A stretch of DNA of 10,061 bases from JBOHBN01 sp050698355 (lineage in GTDB: Bacteria; Actinomycetota; Actinomycetes; Streptosporangiales; WHST01): NCBI GenBank assembly GCA_050698355.1, contig JBOHBN010000035.1, positions 1 through 10,061 on the forward strand. Direction: 5' to 3'. The position numbers were made by a program, and so were the translations under genes. Shown here piece after piece: positions 6,056 through 10,061 of this stretch. Below the pieces are notes generated by a model. That model was not told where the DNA came from, ran no database searches, and was given only the letters and a program-made list of their open reading frames with translations. Numbering within the stretch: the stretch's first letter is position 1; every line of letters starts with the position of its first letter.

Positions 6056-7032
6056 CGGCTCCGCTCCCCGTACGCGACCGTCGAGACGAGCAGGCGAGCG
6101 ACGCGGTGACCGTCGCGGCATGCCAGCTCGCACCGGTCGTTGGTGACCAGCAGCGCAACATCGACCGGATGGCCGACGCCGTGAACCTGGCCGCCGACCA
6201 CGGCGCGCGACTCGTCGTACTGCCGGAGCTGGCCAGCAGCGGCTACGCCTTCACCGGAATCGACGAGGCAACACGGCTCGCCGAGACCCGGTGTGGCCCG
6301 ACCGTCTCCCGGCTGGAGGAACTCGCCCGCGAGCGCGACCTCGTCGTCGTGGCCGGCCTCCCCGAGACCGACGGGAGCGGGCCGCTGTGGAACAGTGCCG
6401 TACTCGTCGATCCCACCGGGCTGCGGGCGATGTACCGCAAGGCTCACCTTTGGGATACCGAGAAGACGGTGTTCGTCCCGGGTGACGATCCGCCACCCGT
6501 GGTCGAGACGCCGGTCGGGCGGGTGGGACTCGTGGTCTGCTACGACCTCGAGTTCCCCGAGTGGCTTCGGCTCGCCGCCCTGGCCGGCGCGGAGATCATC
6601 TGCGCACCGACCAACTGGCCGGCCGAGACGCGTCCCGACGGCGAGCGACCGATCGAGGTCGTCCGCGTGCAGGCGGCTGCCTCGGTCAACCGCTTGTACG
6701 TGGCGGTCGCCGACCGCACCGGGCCCGAGCGGGGAGTCTCCTGGGTCGGCGGTTCCGCCATCGTCACCCCCGAGGGCTTTCCCGCCGTATCGGCCGACCC
6801 GGCGGGCGACGAGCAGGTGCTGCTCGCGAGCTGCTCGCTCACCGCTGCCCGCGACAAGCGCATCTCCCCCACCAACGACGTGCTCGCCGACCGCAGGCCG
6901 GACCTGTACGGGAAGCTCGTCGACGGTTCTCCTGTCGCCAGGGCTCAGCCCTCCGGCAACGCGAGCAGCCCGTCCACGACCTCGACCAGGTCAGCGCCGA
7001 CGACGTCGGGCGCGGCGAAGAGCTCGCCGTAG
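6052..7032 (+). CDS. Carbon-nitrogen hydrolase (nitrilase superfamily amidase), 5-aminopentanamidase-like
   Basis: A 326-residue cytosolic amidase of the nitrilase superfamily. The Glu-Lys-Cys triad is complete: Glu59 (LPELASSGY), Lys130 (YRKAHLW) and Cys163 (VVCYDLEFPEW). The segments around these residues (WNSAVLVD, RKAHLWDTEKTVFVPGD, CYDLEFPE..RLAALAGAEII) resemble Pseudomonas DavA (5-aminopentanamidase) and R-amidases more than N-carbamoylputrescine amidohydrolase. The exact amide is unknown; aminoalkanamides or 4-guanidinobutyramide would fit the diamine/arginine setting. The ATG overlaps the permease stop, so uptake and hydrolysis are probably coupled. About 17 residues precede the domain. 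The last ~28 residues are a Ser/Thr/Ala/Pro-rich tail lying opposite the end of the convergent HAD gene, probably readthrough past a lost stop rather than folded domain. Confidence 0.85.
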   Translation: MTAPLPVRDRRDEQASDAVTVAACQLAPVVGDQQRNIDRMADAVNLAADHGARLVVLPELASSGYAFTGIDEATRLAETRCGPTVSRLEELARERDLVVVAGLPETDGSGPLWNSAVLVDPTGLRAMYRKAHLWDTEKTVFVPGDDPPPVVETPVGRVGLVVCYDLEFPEWLRLAALAGAEIICAPTNWPAETRPDGERPIEVVRVQAAASVNRLYVAVADRTGPERGVSWVGGSAIVTPEGFPAVSADPAGDEQVLLASCSLTAARDKRISPTNDVLADRRPDLYGKLVDGSPVARAQPSGNASSPSTTSTRSAPTTSGAAKSSP

Positions 7033-7622
7033 CGGCGCTCAAGTCGGCTGCACCATCCCGTCGTCAGCCCGGCGCGTTTCGCGCCGTGGCAGTCCCACGC
7101 GTGCACCGCAACGAGAGCGACCCGCTCCCGAGGCGTGGCCAGCGTGTCCACGGCGTGCCGGTAGACGGCCGCCGGTGGCTTCCAGCTGCCGACTTCCTCG
7201 CACGAGATGACCTGCTGGACGAGCGGAGCGAGTCCGGTGCGGTCGAGGAAGCGGCGGGTGGACTCGGCAGTGCCGTTGGTGAGGGTCGCGACCTGTATGC
7301 CGGCGTCGTGCAGCCGGCGCAGGGCCGGCTCCGCATCCGGGTAGGCGGGCAGCTCGTCGAAGCCGGCCAGGAACCAGGAGGCCTGGCCGCCGTCCAGCTC
7401 GTACCCGGTGACGGCGCGCAACGCATCCGCCGCGACCTCGGGGAACCTGCGATAGTCACCCGTAGCACTCAGCGCGATCCCGTCGCGCAGGAGGCGAGCG
7501 AACCACGTCTCGAGCAGGTGCCCCGGCTGGCCCAAGTGGACGAGCCTGCCACGCAACGGCTCCAGCGACATCAGGGTCTCGACCACGTCGAACGCGACGG
7601 CGTGCGGGCGTACGGCCATCAT
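6945..7622 (-). CDS. HAD-superfamily hydrolase, 2-haloacid dehalogenase-like but with altered active site
   Basis: A 225-residue HAD-like hydrolase of the L-2-haloacid dehalogenase (type II) branch. The nucleophile is Asp12 (AFDVVETL), motif II is TNG (Thr115-Asn116), Lys148 (SWKPP) is motif III and Asp177 (HAWDCHGAKRAG) motif IV. Compared with L-DEX YL, whose active site uses Arg41, Ser175 and Asn177, the matching positions here appear to be Phe41, Ala172 and His174. True dehalogenation is therefore doubtful; phosphatase or another hydrolase activity is as likely. I chose the ATG at 7622 because GGAAGG precedes it by six bases; the frame also has a TTG at 7640. The 3' end overlaps the convergent amidase gene by 88 bases. 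The gap to the upstream membrane-protein gene is 88 bases. Confidence 0.82.
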   Translation of the reverse strand: MMAVRPHAVAFDVVETLMSLEPLRGRLVHLGQPGHLLETWFARLLRDGIALSATGDYRRFPEVAADALRAVTGYELDGGQASWFLAGFDELPAYPDAEPALRRLHDAGIQVATLTNGTAESTRRFLDRTGLAPLVQQVISCEEVGSWKPPAAVYRHAVDTLATPRERVALVAVHAWDCHGAKRAGLTTGWCSRLERRYGELFAAPDVVGADLVEVVDGLLALPEG

Positions 7623-7710
7623 CGGCTCCCTTCCGCGCAACTCGGCACGGTCCGGGTCTCAACCTACGCGACGCGACGCCCGCCGACCGTCACGCCCGGC
7701 CGACGGCTTG

Positions 7711-8115
7711 CTACACCTTGTCGTGGCTGCCCTCGTGTCGTCGGACGGAGAGCGACCCCAGGGCGCAGCCGATGAACACGAGTTCGAGGAACAGTGACGC
7801 GACACCCATCAGGGTCTCGGTCTCGGCCTCGAACGCTTCGTGGTAACCCAAGGGCAGCCCGGTCGTGCGGCTGAGCACGAACGCGACGAACTCCCCCGCG
7901 CACACCAGCGCGCCACCGACCCACGCGGACCTGCGGAGCCGGTCGTTGCCGGACGCCAGCCCCACCATCACCATCCCGAGCAGGGCGGAGCCGATGACGA
8001 AGAGGACGCCGATGTACAGCTTCTCCTCCAAGTGGTCGGGCGCCAATGCCAGGTGGATGCCAAGGTTCATGAAGGCCACCGCGATAGCGACCCAACGCAT
8101 TGATGCAGAGGCCAT
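7711..8115 (-). CDS. Small four-helix membrane protein, function unknown
   Basis: I do not recognise a characterised family. The 134-residue product has four hydrophobic segments at about residues 7-25, 33-53, 64-82 and 101-122, and ends in a short charged tail (SVRRHEGSHDKV). Between helices 1 and 2 is HLALAPDHLEEKLY, with two histidines and acidic residues, and another His-acidic stretch GYHEAFEAET precedes helix 4. These could form a ligand or metal site near one membrane face, but that is inference. I chose the ATG at 8115 because GGTGAGGA lies five bases upstream; a GTG at 8127 is the alternative. It lies between the amidohydrolase and HAD genes on the same strand with gaps of 170 and 88 bases, so shared transcription is uncertain. 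Confidence 0.72.
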   Translation of the reverse strand: MASASMRWVAIAVAFMNLGIHLALAPDHLEEKLYIGVLFVIGSALLGMVMVGLASGNDRLRRSAWVGGALVCAGEFVAFVLSRTTGLPLGYHEAFEAETETLMGVASLFLELVFIGCALGSLSVRRHEGSHDKV

Positions 8116-8285
8116 TCGTATCCTCACCTACCCGTGCCGCTCTGTCTCGCCTGCCACCGGAACGCGAGCACGTGACGTCTGTCCGCGCCCACAGGTTATT
8201 CGGTACCGGCGCGACCGAGGATCGCGGAGCCCGTTACTCCACGGGCACGAACGGCGCAATACTCGGACAGTCCGTGGCCTGGCGG

Positions 8286-9950
8286 TCACGCATCCGAGGC
8301 GTTGTACACCTGTATACCCTCGACGAACGTCTGCTGTACCTGCGTCTGCCAGATCTCCTCCGGCGGGGCGGCGAACGGGTCGCGATCGAGCACCGCCAGG
8401 TCGGCATACTTGCCCACCTCGATCGACCCGGTGACCATGTCGAGGTGGTTGACGTACGCAGATCCCATGGTGAACGCGTGCAGGGCGGCGGACAGCGGCA
8501 GCCGCTCGCCGGGCAGTAACGGCTCGGCGGCGATCCCCGTCCCGCCCGGCATGGTGCGGTTGACCGCGACGTGCGTCTCGCGCATGACGTTCGGGCTGGA
8601 CACCGGCCAGTCGCTGCCGAACGCCAGCTGGCCGCCGAGACCTTCGATGGTCGCGATCGGGTACTGCTGGGCAACCCGCTCCGGGCCGAGGAACGGCACG
8701 GTCAGCTCGGTCATCTGCGGCTCGTTGCACGCCCAGAGCGGCTGGAAGTTCGCGACCACGCCGAGCGTGCGGAACCGCGGCAGGTCGTCGGGGTGGATGA
8801 CCTGGATGTGCGCGAGGTGGTGGCGCAGGTCGTTGCTGCCGTTCGTGGCACGCGCGAGCTCGATCGCGTCGAACGTCTCGCGTATGGCCCGGTCGCCGAG
8901 CGCGTGGACGTGCACCTGGAAGCCCTCGGCATCAAGCCGGGTGACGTAGCCGCGCAACGCGACCGGATCGACGAAGCTCATGCCGCGGTTGCCCGTCGAG
9001 CACCCGTGCACGTCGAGGTACGGGTCGAGCATCGCGGCGGTGAACGTCTCGGCAACGCCGTCCTGCATGATCTTCACGCTGTCCGCGCGGAACCGACCGA
9101 CCAGGGCCCGCGCGCGCCGCTCGATCAGTCGATCCAGCTGCTCCTCGCCCCGGCCCTGACGCCACCACTGCGCGCCGACGACCCGCCCGGTGAGGTCGCC
9201 GCTGGCCGCGAGGTCGACGTACGTATCGAAGAAGTCGGGTCCGACCATGGACTCGCCCACGATGGCGTCCTGCCAGCCGGTGATACCGAACGAGTGCAGG
9301 TGTGCCTGCCCGGCGAGCAGGCCCGCGCGCAGCTCGGCGGCGGTCGGCTCGGGTACGAGCGCGCCCACCAGCTCCATCGCCGACTCGTGCAGCGCGCCGC
9401 TCGGCCGGCCGTCCGCATCCCGCTCGATCCGCCCGCCGGTCGGGTCCGGCGTGCCGGCGTCGATGCCGGCGAGCTCCATGGCCTTGGTGTTCACCCAGGC
9501 CGAGTGGTGGTCCCTGTTCGGCAGGAACGCCGGCCGGTCGGGCACGACCCCGTCGAGCAACTCGCGGTCCGGCACGCCGCCCGGGAACGCCTCCATCGTC
9601 CAGCCACCACCGGTGATCCAGTCCGCCTCCGGGTGGTCGGCGGCATACCGGGCGACCACGGCGGCGTACTCCTCGCGGCTGGCGAGACCGGCGAGGTTGC
9701 AGCGCAGCAGCTCGAGGCCGCCGACCCCGGCATGGACGTGGGCGTCCTGGAATCCCGGCACCAGCAACCGCCCCGTGAGATCCACGACCTCGGTACCCGG
9801 CCCGCGCAGCGCGAGAACCTCGTCGCCCGTTCCCACCGCCACGATCCGACCGTCGCGCACGGCGACAGCACCGGCCCTGCGCCGGGTGGCATCGCCGGTA
9901 TGCACGGGGCCGTTGACGAACACCAGATCCACAGCGCCTTCGTTGCTCAT
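8286..9950 (-). CDS. Amidohydrolase family 3 protein (YtcJ-like metal-dependent hydrolase)
   Basis: A 554-residue metal-dependent hydrolase of the amidohydrolase superfamily, YtcJ branch. It has the N-terminal beta-sandwich strand (VDLVFVNGPVHTGD), the first metal motif HVH (His71 and His73, in PGFQDAHVHAG), KIMQDG carrying the likely bridging lysine, VHVHALGDRAI, HLAHIQV and the catalytic aspartate in FGSDWPVSSP (Asp447), and the sequence returns to the sandwich with GSIEVGKYADLAVLD. All expected metal-site motifs are present. YtcJ-type proteins act on N-substituted amides, formamides or cyclic ureides, but the substrate cannot be read from sequence. I prefer the ATG at 9950, where the family-like sequence begins; an in-frame ATG at 9977 adds nine residues, and neither has a strong binding site. 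There is no clear link to the diamine genes. Confidence 0.88.
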   Translation of the reverse strand: MSNEGAVDLVFVNGPVHTGDATRRRAGAVAVRDGRIVAVGTGDEVLALRGPGTEVVDLTGRLLVPGFQDAHVHAGVGGLELLRCNLAGLASREEYAAVVARYAADHPEADWITGGGWTMEAFPGGVPDRELLDGVVPDRPAFLPNRDHHSAWVNTKAMELAGIDAGTPDPTGGRIERDADGRPSGALHESAMELVGALVPEPTAAELRAGLLAGQAHLHSFGITGWQDAIVGESMVGPDFFDTYVDLAASGDLTGRVVGAQWWRQGRGEEQLDRLIERRARALVGRFRADSVKIMQDGVAETFTAAMLDPYLDVHGCSTGNRGMSFVDPVALRGYVTRLDAEGFQVHVHALGDRAIRETFDAIELARATNGSNDLRHHLAHIQVIHPDDLPRFRTLGVVANFQPLWACNEPQMTELTVPFLGPERVAQQYPIATIEGLGGQLAFGSDWPVSSPNVMRETHVAVNRTMPGGTGIAAEPLLPGERLPLSAALHAFTMGSAYVNHLDMVTGSIEVGKYADLAVLDRDPFAAPPEEIWQTQVQQTFVEGIQVYNASDA

Positions 9951-10036
9951 CGCGGCAAGCCTGCCGGATCCGGTCATGGGCTTACAAGGGATCCGGTGCT
10001 GTGTTCCTCCGCACGCCCCGGAATCGCCGGTCTCTC

Positions 10037-10061
10037 CAACGTGTCAGTAGCTCAGCTCGCT
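10037..10061. repeat. Second copy (left half) of the 52-bp palindromic element, cut by window end
   Basis: The last 25 bases match bases 3952-3976 of the first palindrome at 22 of 25 positions. The start, caacgtgtcagta, is identical; the differences are cg to gc at the 14th and 15th positions and one c to t at the 21st. The window stops one base before the predicted centre of symmetry. It lies about 86 bases upstream of the amidohydrolase start, an intergenic position like that of copy 1. The right half is not visible, so its palindromic form here is inferred. Confidence 0.75.

Noticed and set aside
6945..7622. Straight annotation of the HAD gene as a haloacid dehalogenase
   Set aside because: Residues matching the halide and substrate pocket of characterised enzymes appear to be changed, so only a superfamily-level name is supported.
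6561..7775. A 404-residue open frame on the plus strand across the amidase, HAD and membrane-protein genes
   Set aside because: It overlaps three supported genes in other frames, starts inside one of them, and its composition is Arg/Gly/Ala-rich with no domain.
8116..8285. Short hairpin cccgt/acggg after the amidohydrolase stop as a terminator
   Set aside because: The stem has only five pairs and no T-run; such stems are expected by chance at this base composition. I see nothing else firm in this gap.

Overview
The window is about 70% G+C by eye, with G/C-ending codons, GTG starts and strong GGAGG-type ribosome binding sites. Gene content is typical of a high-GC actinomycete: an Lrp/AsnC regulator next to diamine catabolism genes, and an actinobacterial-type CsoR. 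The genus cannot be fixed from the sequence. Ten genes fill nearly all of it. The largest gene-free stretches are 8116-8285, 1930-2098, 4513-4654 and 9951-10061, all under 200 bases. No RNA genes, insertion sequences, CRISPR arrays or phage genes were seen.

Left part (1-3945), diamine degradation. On the minus strand a gamma-aminobutyraldehyde dehydrogenase (patD type) is followed 26 bases later by the start of a PotA-like polyamine ABC ATPase, which runs off the left edge. Divergently, an Lrp/AsnC regulator (GTG start, clear promoter) overlaps by ATGA a class III aminotransferase of the putrescine/diamine type. Together they fit putrescine -> 4-aminobutanal -> GABA, with uptake by the ABC system.

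Middle (3946-4654), copper island. A near-perfect 52-bp palindrome separates the aminotransferase from a convergent csoR-copZ pair. A TACCC-N5-GGGTA operator lies upstream of csoR. No copper ATPase is present.

Right of that (4655-7032), a PuuP-like putrescine permease is translationally coupled (ATGA) to a nitrilase-superfamily amidase resembling 5-aminopentanamidase. This gives the locus a second importer and suggests an amide-type substrate.

Right part (6945-9950), minus strand: a YtcJ-type amidohydrolase, a small four-helix membrane protein, and an HAD hydrolase resembling 2-haloacid dehalogenase but lacking key residues of that enzyme. The HAD gene overlaps the amidase tail-to-tail. The window ends inside a second copy of the palindromic element, which makes that element a dispersed repeat and the most unusual non-coding signal here.
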